DNA of 64,000 nucleotides from JASLBX01 sp035762665 (GTDB taxonomy: Bacteria > Actinomycetota > Actinomycetes > Jiangellales > Jiangellaceae), in assembly GCA_035762665.1 (NCBI GenBank), contig DASTNZ010000152.1, positions 7,354-71,353 on the forward strand, read 5' to 3'. How positions within the stretch are numbered: position 1 is the first letter of the stretch; the number at the start of each line of letters is the position of its first letter. Of the stretch, positions 1 through 8,319 are shown in pieces. A program made the position numbers and the translations under genes. The notes beneath the pieces are model-generated. The model ran no database searches, was not told the DNA's origin, and saw nothing but the letters and a program-made list of their open reading frames with translations.

Positions 1-849
1 GCGACGCCGTTCGCCGCGCTCGTCGACGTTAGCGAGCTCTGCACGCATCGCGGCACCCAAGGCGCGGTCGCCGTCGCGCAGACCGGCGGTCGCGATCTGA
101 AGCAACAGGTCCCACCCGTCCCGCCCGCGCCGCGAGAGCTCGGCGCTCCGCGCGCCGAGCGCGGCGCCCAGGACGGCCCAGGGCAACGCGAGCAGCAGGT
201 TGGCGAAGAGCAGATCGAACGAGCCGAGGAGGTCGCCCTGACCTAGGTTCCAACCGGAGGGGTACGAACCGGGGTCCGCGCGGTAGGCGTACCGGTCCGG
301 TAGATACGCGGCGAGGTAGCCAACGGTAAACACCGCGAGGGTGACCGCCCCAGCAACCATGCCGCCGTGGAACGACTGTCGCGTACCTGCGACCACGCCG
401 GCCACGCCGAGCACGAGCAGTTGTACGCCGACGGCAGCGAGGACGGCCACGGAAACCCAGAAAAAGGATTCGCCCCAGCCCCGCTCCGCGGCGGTGAGGT
501 AGACGCGCAGGATGAGGAACGTGCTGCCGGCAGTGAGGAACAGGAGGGCGAGCAGGAGTTGCCACACGGGCCGGGCGACGCCGGCGAGGAGCGATGCGCG
601 CGCCCGCTCTCGGCGGCCGCTGAGCCGAAGCGCAGCGGCGGCTCTGTGGGCGACCAGGGCGACGGGGACCACGAGGCACGCGACGGCGAGCATGACGGCC
701 AGCAACAGGTTGGGCACGACCTCCCAGGCTTTGAGCTCGAGGTCGGGGCTCGCGGTCAACGGCCACCAGATCAGCGCGCCGGCACCCGCGGCTGCGACGA
801 GCCCCGCGCTCCACCCGAAGGCGCGCGAGCTCCAATTCGGCGGTGTCAT
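1..849 (-). CDS. Polytopic membrane protein, C-terminus outside window
   Basis: The frame opens at an ATG at 849 and is still open at the left edge, so 283 residues are visible and the C-terminus is missing. Hydrophobic segments lie at about residues 11-29, 44-67, 95-118, 129-155, 162-183 and 212-234, so this is an integral membrane protein with at least six helices. I see no motif that assigns a family; it could be a transporter permease or a protein made with one. A perfect 14-bp palindrome lies 11 bp upstream of the start, which suggests control by a dimeric repressor. Leftmost residues beyond 235 are basic and soluble. Confidence 0.6.
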   Translation of the reverse strand, partial: MTPPNWSSRAFGWSAGLVAAAGAGALIWWPLTASPDLELKAWEVVPNLLLAVMLAVACLVVPVALVAHRAAAALRLSGRRERARASLLAGVARPVWQLLLALLFLTAGSTFLILRVYLTAAERGWGESFFWVSVAVLAAVGVQLLVLGVAGVVAGTRQSFHGGMVAGAVTLAVFTVGYLAAYLPDRYAYRADPGSYPSGWNLGQGDLLGSFDLLFANLLLALPWAVLGAALGARSAELSRRGRDGWDLLLQIATAGLRDGDRALGAAMRAELANVDERGERRR

Positions 850-859
850 GCAACCAGAG

Positions 860-873
860 TCTATCTAGATAGA
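860..873. promoter_or_regulatory. 14-bp perfect palindrome, candidate operator
   Basis: TCTATCTAGATAGA is a perfect palindrome 11 bp upstream of the ATG at 849. On the minus strand a TTGCGC-like -35 and a TAGACT-like -10 flank or overlap it, so a bound repressor would block the promoter. Perfect AT-rich palindromes of this size are typical of GntR/YtrA or PadR-type operators; which regulator binds is inference, since no regulator gene is in view here. Confidence 0.5.
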
Positions 874-943
874 GTTATCGCGCAAGGACCCCTCAGCGAA
901 GTTCCTTGTGCGCCGGGTCCTCGGCCAGGTGACCTCGGTGTCC

Positions 944-1003
944 ATGGGTGAGGTCACGAACTACCTCGAGTCGCTGGACGGTCCCGAGGAGGCTGTCGTG
1001 CAC
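944..1003 (+). pseudogene. 5' relic of a DUF1801-type gene
   Basis: From the ATG at 944 about 20 codons read MGEVTNYLESLDGPEEAVVH, which matches from memory the usual N-terminus of actinobacterial DUF1801 (YdhG-like) proteins. After about 1003 the similarity stops and the frame turns into arginine-rich antisense sequence. It looks like a gene cut off by a deletion. The assignment rests on a short stretch and is moderate. An intact but different DUF1801 gene lies at 1178-1654. Confidence 0.4.
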
Positions 1004-1139
1004 ACATTCCGAAGACGGCACCGAAGACAGCAAACATGCGAGTGTCCCGCTCGGACAGCATGGGAGACAGCTGGACCAGCACGACAGCAGCGAAGGTAAC
1101 CCAGGCGAGTCCTAGGGCCATGACCACGCCCGCCCACAC
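1003..1139 (-). pseudogene. Truncated small membrane protein gene
   Basis: Reading left from a GTG at 1139, about 46 residues form a plausible membrane protein start: a hydrophobic helix (residues 1-25), a charged turn with SERDTR, and a second hydrophobic stretch ending GAVFGMC. At about 1003 the frame changes to ARQPPRDRP-like low-quality sequence and stops at 954. This is the same position where the plus-strand DUF1801 relic ends, so both genes seem to have lost their 3' ends in one deletion. No family can be named. Confidence 0.35.
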
Positions 1140-1177
1140 CGTGCGCGATTGAACGCACGTTGATGGCGGGCTCAAAC

Positions 1178-1654
1178 TCAGCTCACCGCTCTCTTGACGA
1201 GCGCGCCGATCCTTTCCTCCACGGCGGCAGTCAATCCGGTCAGAGCGAAGGCAGTCGGCCACATGTCGCCGTCGTCGAGGTTCGCCGAATCGTTGAAGCC
1301 GAACGTGGAGTACCTCGATTTGAACTTGTGCGCACCCTGGAAGAAGCAGACCACCTTGCCGTCCTTGGCGTACGCGGGCATGCCATACCAGAGCCTCGGC
1401 GCGAGAGCCGGCGCACTGGCTGTGATGACCGTATGAAGCCGCTCGGCCATGGCGCGATCGGGTTCCGGCATCTCCGCGATCTTCGCGAGCACGGCGCTCT
1501 CCTCGTCCGCCTTGCCTGCCCGCCCGCCGTGGCGCTTGGCCGCCTTCACCTCGTGGGCCCGCTCCTTGATGGCGGCCCGTTCCTCGTCCGTGAATCCCTC
1601 CGAAGGCTTGTCGGTTTCCGTGGTGCTCTTGGCGGAAGTGCGCGCGTCCTTCAT
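1178..1654 (-). CDS. DUF1801 domain protein
   Basis: A 158-residue protein. The first 60 residues are charged and helical (FTDEERAAIKERAHEVK), followed by a DUF1801 core with the family motif YGMPAYA at residues 90-96 and KFKSRYSTFGF near 110-120. The family has a YdhG-like fold; a role in iron handling has been proposed for relatives but the reaction is unknown. The ATG at 1654 is chosen over the longer frame (to 1693) because AGAGGAGA lies 6-7 nt upstream. It is transcribed alone, toward the relic region 944-1139. Confidence 0.8.
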   Translation of the reverse strand: MKDARTSAKSTTETDKPSEGFTDEERAAIKERAHEVKAAKRHGGRAGKADEESAVLAKIAEMPEPDRAMAERLHTVITASAPALAPRLWYGMPAYAKDGKVVCFFQGAHKFKSRYSTFGFNDSANLDDGDMWPTAFALTGLTAAVEERIGALVKRAVS

Positions 1655-1759
1655 TGCTGGTCTCCTCTGAGTCTCTCCGGCGATGAATCTCATTCTCGGG
1701 GAAACTGCCGTCGCGCCGCTTCTTCAAACCTGATCGAAAGTCACGAGCGCCCCGCCTGA

Positions 1760-2080
1760 GATGCCCCGGCTCCGGCGTTGCTCGCCGTCACCGACAAGGT
1801 CGACGCGCTCTACGGACAACCCCAGGCGCTGCCGGCCGACCGCGATCGGGTCGAAGATGGCCCGGCTGCGCCGCGAACACCACCGCCTACTCGGCAACGG
1901 CACCTGCACAAAGTCTCCCGAGCTCGACTGCGCCTTCGAGTCGATCTGCGAGTCTGCACCTTCTTCCAAAGCAGCATCGAGTTCCGGCCCACCCTGCAAG
2001 CCCAATATGACGACGCCGCCAACAAGGGTCAGCATCACCGAGCCGACCTGTTCCAACGACTACAGAACACCTACACGGCC
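1760..2080 (+). pseudogene. 3' relic of a tyrosine recombinase/integrase
   Basis: Three short blocks in two frames join into one protein end: AVTDKVDALYGQPQALPAD (frame of 1778, to about 1845), MARLRREHHRLLGNGTCTKS and LDCAFESICE (frame of 1761, to about 1952), then VCTFFQSSIEFRPTLQAQ (frame of 1778 again). From memory these blocks are the C-terminus of transposon-type tyrosine recombinases common in actinobacteria, after the catalytic Tyr. Two compensating frameshifts break the frame, and everything upstream, including the catalytic domain, is gone. It marks an old mobile-element insertion. Confidence 0.6.
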
Positions 2081-2179
2081 TCCGACCCTAACTGCAGCGC
2101 CTCGCAGCACGTACGTAGTGCATCCTTGGAGTGCGGTCCACCCCCGCTCGGCGATGGGCATGCTCAGCCTCCGTAGTGT

Positions 2180-2875
2180 TTGGCTGTGCCGATCTCGGTG
2201 ATCTCCCTACGCCGATATCCGGTGAAGTCGATGGGCGGTGAGTCGCTCGACCAGGCCGAGCTCGATGCCCGCGGCTTCGTCGGAGACCGGTGGTACGCGG
2301 TCGAGGACGACGAGGGCCGCTTCGCATCCGGCAAGGACACGCGCCGGTTCAGGCGGCGCGATGCTGTGTTCAACTACGCGGCTCATACCGAGCCCGGAGG
2401 CGGGGTTGTCGTGAGTCGAGGCAGCAGCCGCTGGTACGCGGGCGACCACAGACTCGACCGGCGGCTATCGGACGAGATGGGCACGGCCGTCCGGATCACG
2501 CCGGAAGCCGAAGTGCCACACCAGGACATGGGCTCGGTGTCCATCGTCAGCACGGCCACACTGCAGTGGTGCGCAGACCGGTGGGGCGGCAATCCGGACC
2601 CACGACGCCTCCGCGTGAACATCGTTGTCGACTCCGACGAGCCTTTCGTCGAGGAACGATGGTTGGATCGGGAGCTCGAACTGGGCTCGACCCGGCTACG
2701 CGTAATCGAGCGCGTCCCGCGCTGCCGAATGATCGACATCCGCCAAGACGGCGCGGAACCCGGCACCCAGTGGCTCACGTCCCTTGCCCAGGAGCGCGAC
2801 ATGTCTTTGGCGGTCTACGCCGACGTCAGCCAGCCGGGCCAGATCACCCTCGGTGACCGACCGCAACCCGACTGA
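2180..2875 (+). CDS. MOSC domain protein
   Basis: About 230 residues: an N-terminal MOSC_N beta-barrel (RRYPVKSMGGESL, residues 11-23) followed by the MOSC domain. The conserved RRLRVNIVVD block and the PRCRM cysteine motif near residue 180, which carries the sulfur/cofactor-binding Cys in the family, are present. MOSC proteins transfer or sense sulfur on molybdenum cofactors or reduce N-hydroxylated compounds; the substrate here is unknown. The start is uncertain: TTG 2180 or GTG 2186, neither with a good ribosome site. No partner redox gene is adjacent. Confidence 0.8.
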   Translation: MAVPISVISLRRYPVKSMGGESLDQAELDARGFVGDRWYAVEDDEGRFASGKDTRRFRRRDAVFNYAAHTEPGGGVVVSRGSSRWYAGDHRLDRRLSDEMGTAVRITPEAEVPHQDMGSVSIVSTATLQWCADRWGGNPDPRRLRVNIVVDSDEPFVEERWLDRELELGSTRLRVIERVPRCRMIDIRQDGAEPGTQWLTSLAQERDMSLAVYADVSQPGQITLGDRPQPD

Positions 2876-3035
2876 CTGGGGTGCCCCCGACCGCTCAAGA
2901 CCCCGACCGCGCGGTGCTGCCGATGAGTGAGCATCGCGATGGTGCGCCCGGACGTCGACACGCGCATCCCGGGGTCGAGATCCCAATCGCTGACATCCGA
3001 ACAACCGCCCGTGCCATGCTGATCGTGAGGAGGAG

Positions 3036-3410
3036 ATGCCAATGGGTCTCGAGCCTGGCTACCCGGTGGTGAGGAGCAATGACCCGTCTCGACCGCTCAC
3101 GCTGTACGACGCGAACTTCGCCGCGTTTGGAACTCTTTCGGGTCCGGCTGACACCAAGGTCAACGTCATCTGCCAACAACAGTCGCCCGACGGTTCCCAG
3201 TGGTACAAGCTGCTCAACCCTGACCACCCCGGCAACGCCACCAACGTCGCCTACGTCTCCGTGGCTGCCTGCGAAATCGTGTCCATGCCCGGGCCGACGA
3301 TCCCCGAATGCAAGAGCCTTAGCGGCTGCTTCCGCAAGTCCGCTGCCGGCGCTGTGGTGGCCGCCGGAGTGGCGGCTGCCGCAGTGTGGCGATCGAGACG
3401 TCGCAGGTAA
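3036..3410 (+). CDS. Small protein with SH3-like body and C-terminal membrane anchor
   Basis: A 124-residue protein. The start is the ATG at 3036 behind AGGAGG. Residues 20-85 are strand-rich with LYDANFAAFGTLSG and a paired-cysteine pattern (C50, C83, C97, C102 by rough count), then a hydrophobic segment near residues 105-119 and a run of arginines at the end, the pattern of a tail anchor. There is no signal peptide at the N-terminus. I recognise no family; the strand pattern resembles bacterial SH3-like domains but that is inference. Confidence 0.55.
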   Translation: MPMGLEPGYPVVRSNDPSRPLTLYDANFAAFGTLSGPADTKVNVICQQQSPDGSQWYKLLNPDHPGNATNVAYVSVAACEIVSMPGPTIPECKSLSGCFRKSAAGAVVAAGVAAAAVWRSRRRR

Positions 3411-3853
3411 GGCCGAATCCGGTCGGCAGGCAAGGGCCCCGCCTATCACGTCTCGTGACCAATCCAGTTTGCGCGATCAGGAAGTGGGCGCGTACGGAAT
3501 CAGGCTCGTCGACAACAAGCAGCATCCGGCTCGTGCTACCGCCCAACTCCTTCGGGCTGAACCTCCCCGTGCTCGCGCCCGCCGCGGGCACCCAGAATGA
3601 CGCGTTGCCCACAGCTGGCTTGGGACCACGGCGGCAGAAACGCAGACGCGAAGGGCGACTCGTGCTTTCATGCCTCCATGCTGAGACGTCGCCGATCGTT
3701 CGACACTCAGGGAGTGCACCCAGGGCACCAGCGGGCGGTTGGCTGCACTACGCCGCGGTAAACGCGAGGCGGGCATCGCAGCAGACCGGGCTGTATCAAC
3801 AGGCCGGTGGCAGCGCTCTATCAGGCGAAACACCGGCCTGGGGGGAGGCCACC
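3411..3853. other. Intergenic stretch, nothing recognised
   Basis: The frame of the downstream gene stays open back to 3386, but codons before 3854 give proline/arginine-rich sequence with no family look and the ribosome site is at 3842-3848. I see no RNA gene, repeat or coherent protein on either strand. Confidence 0.5.
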
Positions 3854-5413
3854 ATGGCTGCGACGAACGAGGTTCAGCGTACGAGCGCCGTGCCGGAGCG
3901 TATCGACGTCAAGACTCTCCGCTACCCAACGGAGCCCTCTCGCTTCGTCTTGGCCGCGGCCTGTACCCTGTCCGGCCTGGCCGTGGTCATTGCCTGGCTG
4001 TCCCAGCTCGACTTGCCGACACTGCTGGCGGCGGTCATCGGCCTGGCGATCGGCATGGCCCTCCTCTGGGTGGCATTCCAGATATATCGCGCCCGCATCC
4101 TGGGAGACGCGGTGCTCGTGACGTCACAAACGCTTCCTGACTTCCAGCAGGCGATCGACGAGGTGAGGGATCGAATCGACTACCACCGGAGGGTGGACAT
4201 CTTCGTCGTCCCCAAGTTGACAACTCCAGCACAGCTCACGAGCTACTTCGGGGTACGAGTGCTCCTCGTTGAGGGAGGTGCAGTCGCAGACATCACGACC
4301 CCGGCAAAACGACCGCAGCTGCTCTTCCTTCTTGGGACCTTCTTCGGCGCGCTTAAGGCCAAGCATGACCGGTGGGCAGTCGTCCAGATCCTCATCGACA
4401 ATGCAGGGCTGCGCAAGATCCTCGCGCCCTTCGTTGGTCCATGGCTTCGCGCAACCGTCTTCACCGGTGACCAGATCGCGTACGCCTGCAGTCGAGATCT
4501 GGGAACTAGCCTGGACGCGGTGTACCGCACACTGGTCGGAAGGGAGCTGAGCCCTCAACTGCAGGCTGCCGGCCTCGTCAAGCAGGCTCAGCGAGTCCGC
4601 GAGTCCCTCATCCTGCGGTTCTCCCAGCTCTTCCGACCGGTCCCCCACGCCACGAACCGTTTCCTCAACCTGCTGCGCTTCGCGCAACGTGTACAGCCCG
4701 AGTCGGTGGCTACATTCCGAGCCACGCTCCCCGAGGCAGCCACGACGTCCCTCGACATTGCGCTGGAGCGCGCGGCCCGGGACGAGCGGCGCCGGGTTTG
4801 GGCTGCTGCGGTGACATGCCTTGCAGTAGCGGTGGGAACCATGATGATCTACGCCGGGCTCGTGGTCGGCGAGGCGTTGCGGGCTTCACCAAGTGACGTC
4901 GTCGATGTGCCGGTGACCCCAACTCTGGTCGAGCCGACACCCACCTCGTCCGAGCCAACGCCTACGCAGACGCCCTCGGAGCCGGTGCCGGCACAACTGC
5001 TGATCTATGCTGTGCCGGTCTCGCTGGGAACGTCATGCGCAGAGATCACGGAGCCGCCTCCGGAGTTTGTCGGTCTTATGGCGGCGGTGACCTGCCAAGG
5101 GCTGACCGCTGAGGACGCCGATCATGTCGACATCTACCAGTTCGACTCGTACGATCGCATGTCCGCCGCCACAGATTACTGGCTGGGAGATCTGGCGTTA
5201 GGTGCCTGCGTGGACGGCCTCCGGGACACATGGACGAACAACGGCGTCTACGGCGGCACCCTCGCCTGCTATGTAGCCCCGAGCGGCGAGTCGGTCGCCG
5301 TCTGGACGATCGACGACGACTCGATCCTAATCGTGGCTGCGGACCCGAACATGCGGTTAGACGAGCTCTACACCTGGTGGCAGCGGGCCGCGCCGGCGTC
5401 GCTGCTCTCGTAG
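3854..5413 (+). CDS. Membrane protein, M48-like fold lacking the zinc ligands
   Basis: 519 residues from the ATG at 3854, which has GGGGAGG just upstream. Helices at 31-50 and 56-78 precede a domain laid out like M48 (HtpX/Ste24) peptidases. At the place of the HExGH zinc motif the sequence is FLLGTFFGALKAKH (residues 158-171), so His, Glu and His are replaced by Thr, Phe and Ala while the flanking G and KAxH are kept; the third-ligand region reads FTGDQIAYA with no Glu. A third helix (316-340), a Pro/Thr linker (348-380) and an external C-terminal domain follow. It is probably a catalytically dead scaffold or sensor. The M48 link is by pattern only. Confidence 0.7.
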   Translation: MAATNEVQRTSAVPERIDVKTLRYPTEPSRFVLAAACTLSGLAVVIAWLSQLDLPTLLAAVIGLAIGMALLWVAFQIYRARILGDAVLVTSQTLPDFQQAIDEVRDRIDYHRRVDIFVVPKLTTPAQLTSYFGVRVLLVEGGAVADITTPAKRPQLLFLLGTFFGALKAKHDRWAVVQILIDNAGLRKILAPFVGPWLRATVFTGDQIAYACSRDLGTSLDAVYRTLVGRELSPQLQAAGLVKQAQRVRESLILRFSQLFRPVPHATNRFLNLLRFAQRVQPESVATFRATLPEAATTSLDIALERAARDERRRVWAAAVTCLAVAVGTMMIYAGLVVGEALRASPSDVVDVPVTPTLVEPTPTSSEPTPTQTPSEPVPAQLLIYAVPVSLGTSCAEITEPPPEFVGLMAAVTCQGLTAEDADHVDIYQFDSYDRMSAATDYWLGDLALGACVDGLRDTWTNNGVYGGTLACYVAPSGESVAVWTIDDDSILIVAADPNMRLDELYTWWQRAAPASLLS

Positions 5414-5718
5414 CCGCCCACCTTCGGTCAAGGCTGCGCAGCGGCTCCGTAATGTGCGTTCGGGATCCTTGGACGCCGAATCGCCCGCGCGGAGTCGAAG
5501 TCGGCATCGGAGCCACGGGAGCCCGTGACCGCCTGACCGATCTCCGCAAGACCGCTACGTCGGGCACGTCGATGAGAAACCGCCAGGCCCTGCATCCTCA
5601 TGTCAATGCGACGCTACGGCTGGGGCAAGGCAATCTATGTCGCAAGTGCAATGCCGTTGCCGACGGCTGGGATGGAATTGACGACGGGGCTGTCGGTGCC
5701 GGCTTGTATTGTGCGCCG
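5414..5718. other. Intergenic stretch, nothing recognised
   Basis: The frame of the following gene is open through this stretch, but the translation has no family character and the N-terminus of the NIPSNAP domain begins only after 5719. No repeat or RNA structure stood out. Confidence 0.45.
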
Positions 5719-6483
5719 ATGTTGACTGACCTCTGTTGTCCCGTACTCGAACTTCGCCAGTACACCTTGCATCCGGGCCAGCGAGACGTGCTGATCAGGC
5801 TGTTCGACAGAGAATTCGTGGAGACCCAGGAGGCCGTGGGGATGCGGGTCGTTGGTCAGTTCCGCGACATGGACGATCCTGACCGTTTCGTGTGGGTCCG
5901 CGGATTCCGCGACATGGCGGCGCGGGCCGAGGCGCTCGCCGCGTTCTACGGCGGTCCTGTCTGGGCCCGGCACCGTGATGCGGCCAACGCCACGATGATC
6001 GATTCTGATGATGTGCTGCTGCTACGACCTGTGGACGATCGATCTGGTTTCCCGTTGCCGGGCGTGGCGAACCCTGGCGCGGCCGCGGAGCTGGATCGGC
6101 CGCCAGTTCACGCGACCGCTGCGCCAACGTCGCTGGTGGCGGCCACGGTTTATGACATGGATGGCCCCGTGGACGATGAGTTCGTGCGGTTCTTCGACCA
6201 ATCCGTCCGGCCGGTGATGGTCGACACCGGCGCCGCGCCGCTAGCGTGCCTGCAGACCGAAACGTCCCAGAACACCTTCCCGGCGCTGCCGGTGCGCACT
6301 GGCGAGAACGTCTTCGTCTGGTTCTCACGGTTCACCAGCCTGGATCAGTATCGGGATCACCTCGCCCGGCTTGCGCAATCGACGGAGTGGACCGAGGCGG
6401 TGCTCCCCGAACTGTCCAAATACCTGACGGCTCGGCCAACACGGCTCAGGCTGGCACCGACGGCACGGTCGCTACTGCGGTAG
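5719..6483 (+). CDS. NIPSNAP family protein
   Basis: 254 residues from the ATG at 5719. The start of the domain, VLELRQYTLHPGQRDVLI (about residues 9-26), is the NIPSNAP signature strand-helix unit, and a second related ferredoxin-like unit begins near residue 137 (SLVAATVYDMDGPVDDEF). The two-unit layout matches the family. Bacterial NIPSNAP proteins are small-molecule or oxidative-stress related alpha/beta barrels without a settled reaction. It lies about 100 bp ahead of the ECF sigma factor at 6585 on the same strand and may share its regulon. Confidence 0.75.
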   Translation: MLTDLCCPVLELRQYTLHPGQRDVLIRLFDREFVETQEAVGMRVVGQFRDMDDPDRFVWVRGFRDMAARAEALAAFYGGPVWARHRDAANATMIDSDDVLLLRPVDDRSGFPLPGVANPGAAAELDRPPVHATAAPTSLVAATVYDMDGPVDDEFVRFFDQSVRPVMVDTGAAPLACLQTETSQNTFPALPVRTGENVFVWFSRFTSLDQYRDHLARLAQSTEWTEAVLPELSKYLTARPTRLRLAPTARSLLR

Positions 6484-6584
6484 GCCGCACCACACCGCCC
6501 ATGACCGGCACAGACGTCGACCGACTAGTTTGCGCGCTCTGCGGAGTCCTACCGTGAGAATCTGCAACATCAGGAGGTGTGCTC

Positions 6585-7586
6585 GTGGGACAACCGCAAC
6601 TCACCGACGCGGTACCCGTCGATCAGTCGATTGCAGATCAACTCACACAACATCGCCCGGAGCTGGTCGGATATTGCTATCGGATGCTCGGCTCGGTATT
6701 CGATGCCGAGGACGCGGTGCAGGAAGCGCTCGTACGCGCTTGGCGCGCCTACGACCGGTTCGAGAGCCGCTCGAGCCTCCGCTCGTGGTTGTACCGCATC
6801 GCGACCAACGTCTGCCTGGATCTGCTCGACGGCAAGAAGCGCCGGGCTCGGCCAATGGACCTGTCGTCACCATCGGCCGCACCGACAACTCCCGGTGATC
6901 AATTGGCGGACGCCGCGTGGATCGAACCGATTCCAGACAACGCGATCTTCTCCACAAGCGACGACCTCGCCGAGGCCGCAGTCTCGCGCGAGTCGATACA
7001 GCTGGCATTCATCGCGGCGCTGCAACACCTGTCACCCCGCCAGCGCGCGGTGTTGCTGCTGCGCGACGTCGTCGGTCTGCGCGCCAGCGAGGTCGGTGTG
7101 CTGATGGGCTGCACGGTCGCATCGGTGACCAGCGCCTTACAACGGGCCCGGTCGGCACTGGCCGCGAGACATGGCACGGCGAGCGAATCTGCGCCCGCTT
7201 CACCATTGAGCGACACACAGCGTGCACTGCTCCTGCGCTATGTCGATGCATTCGAACGATTCGACATGGACGCACTAACCATGTTGCTGCACATCGATGC
7301 CACCCTGTCGTTGCCGCCCTACACAACCTGGATGCAGGGTCCAGACGCGATCCGTGCATGGTTGCTCGGACCGGGCGTAGGCTGCCGCGGCTCCAAACTG
7401 ATTCGAACTGTGGCAAACGGATCCCCGGCCGTCGGCCAGTACCGACCCAGCGAGTCGGGCCACGGCTACGAGCCCTGGGCACTGCAAGTGATCGAGGTCG
7501 CCGATGGTCGCATCGGGGGCATCAACGCGTTTCGCGATACCGAACGTTGGTTCCCATTGTTCGGCCTACCAAGCCGGCTCGACTAA
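6585..7586 (+). CDS. ECF sigma factor, SigG type with SnoaL-like tail
   Basis: 333 residues. GTG 6585 is preferred over GTG 6579 because AGGAGG at 6572-6577 gives a 7-nt spacing. Region 2 (YRMLGSVFDAEDAVQEALVR, near residues 25-45, and the SWLYRIATNVCLD block) and region 4 (LSPRQRAVLLLRDVVGLRA) are clear, followed from about residue 215 by a SnoaL-like domain ending with the VADGRIGGINAF block. This domain order is that of actinobacterial SigG-like (TIGR02960 type) factors, in which the tail replaces a separate anti-sigma factor. It directs RNA polymerase to unknown promoters. Confidence 0.85.
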   Translation: MGQPQLTDAVPVDQSIADQLTQHRPELVGYCYRMLGSVFDAEDAVQEALVRAWRAYDRFESRSSLRSWLYRIATNVCLDLLDGKKRRARPMDLSSPSAAPTTPGDQLADAAWIEPIPDNAIFSTSDDLAEAAVSRESIQLAFIAALQHLSPRQRAVLLLRDVVGLRASEVGVLMGCTVASVTSALQRARSALAARHGTASESAPASPLSDTQRALLLRYVDAFERFDMDALTMLLHIDATLSLPPYTTWMQGPDAIRAWLLGPGVGCRGSKLIRTVANGSPAVGQYRPSESGHGYEPWALQVIEVADGRIGGINAFRDTERWFPLFGLPSRLD

Positions 7587-7816
7587 CGACCCGGGTGACC
7601 GGCGCGCCGCGTCCGGTCGACCTCGTTGAGACCCCCGACCGCCTAACGATCTCCAGATCGAGCACGACTGGCGATCAGTCCCAGGGCGTGCCGAGCGGCC
7701 TCCAGTTCCGTGAGTTCCGGGAGCGATGGCAGGTTCAGGCACGGGCTGCTGTAATCGCTCACAGCGTGGGTGCTCGTGGAGAGCTGGCGCCGACGAGCGA
7801 CCGAGAGGGCAGTCTC

Positions 7817-8185
7817 ATGACGGTAATTGGGCGATTGAGCGGTATCGCCCTGGAATGCCGCGACCCGGCAGCACTCGCAGCGTTCTACAGCGCGTTGACA
7901 GGATGGCCGATCGTCTATGCGGATGCGGAGTGGTACTCGGTGGGTACCGATGCCGACGCGGAGTTTCACCTCTCGTTCCAGCTTGCACCCGAACACCACC
8001 CCCCGACCTGGCCTGATCCGACGTCATCGATGCAGTGCCATCTGCACCTGCGGGTCGATGACATCGGCGCCGCGGAGGAGGCGGTTCTCGCGCTTGGCGC
8101 CACCAAGTTCGATCACCAGCCGAATCCTGACCACTCACGTGTGTTCGCAGACCCGTCTGGACATCCGTTCTGCCTCTGCACATAA
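7817..8185 (+). CDS. VOC family (glyoxalase-like) protein
   Basis: 122 residues from the ATG at 7817. The two beta-alpha-beta-beta-beta units of the vicinal oxygen chelate fold are visible: GIALECRDPAALAAFYSALTG at the start and a HLHLRVDDIGAAEEAVLALGA unit near residues 77-97, ending in VFADPSGHPFCLC. It is the single-domain size typical of actinobacterial VOC proteins of unknown substrate. It stands between the sigma factor gene and the acetyltransferase at 8320 on the same strand, with gaps of 230 and 134 bp, so a shared transcript is uncertain. Confidence 0.8.
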   Translation: MTVIGRLSGIALECRDPAALAAFYSALTGWPIVYADAEWYSVGTDADAEFHLSFQLAPEHHPPTWPDPTSSMQCHLHLRVDDIGAAEEAVLALGATKFDHQPNPDHSRVFADPSGHPFCLCT

Positions 8186-8319
8186 CTCCTCAGACGTCCG
8201 CTGATGCCGCGACCAGCCAATTCGCTCACCTCTGCGCAGCTGGCGTGATGGTGCGGAAGCGCTGGTTGGGATCCGAAATCTGGTTGAGGCATCAGCCTGC
8301 CAGCGGTTGGCTGTAGTCC

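Noticed and set aside
3386..3853. N-terminal extension of the M48-like protein to 675 residues
   Set aside because: The extra 156 residues are Arg/Pro-rich without a domain, and the ribosome site is placed for ATG 3854.
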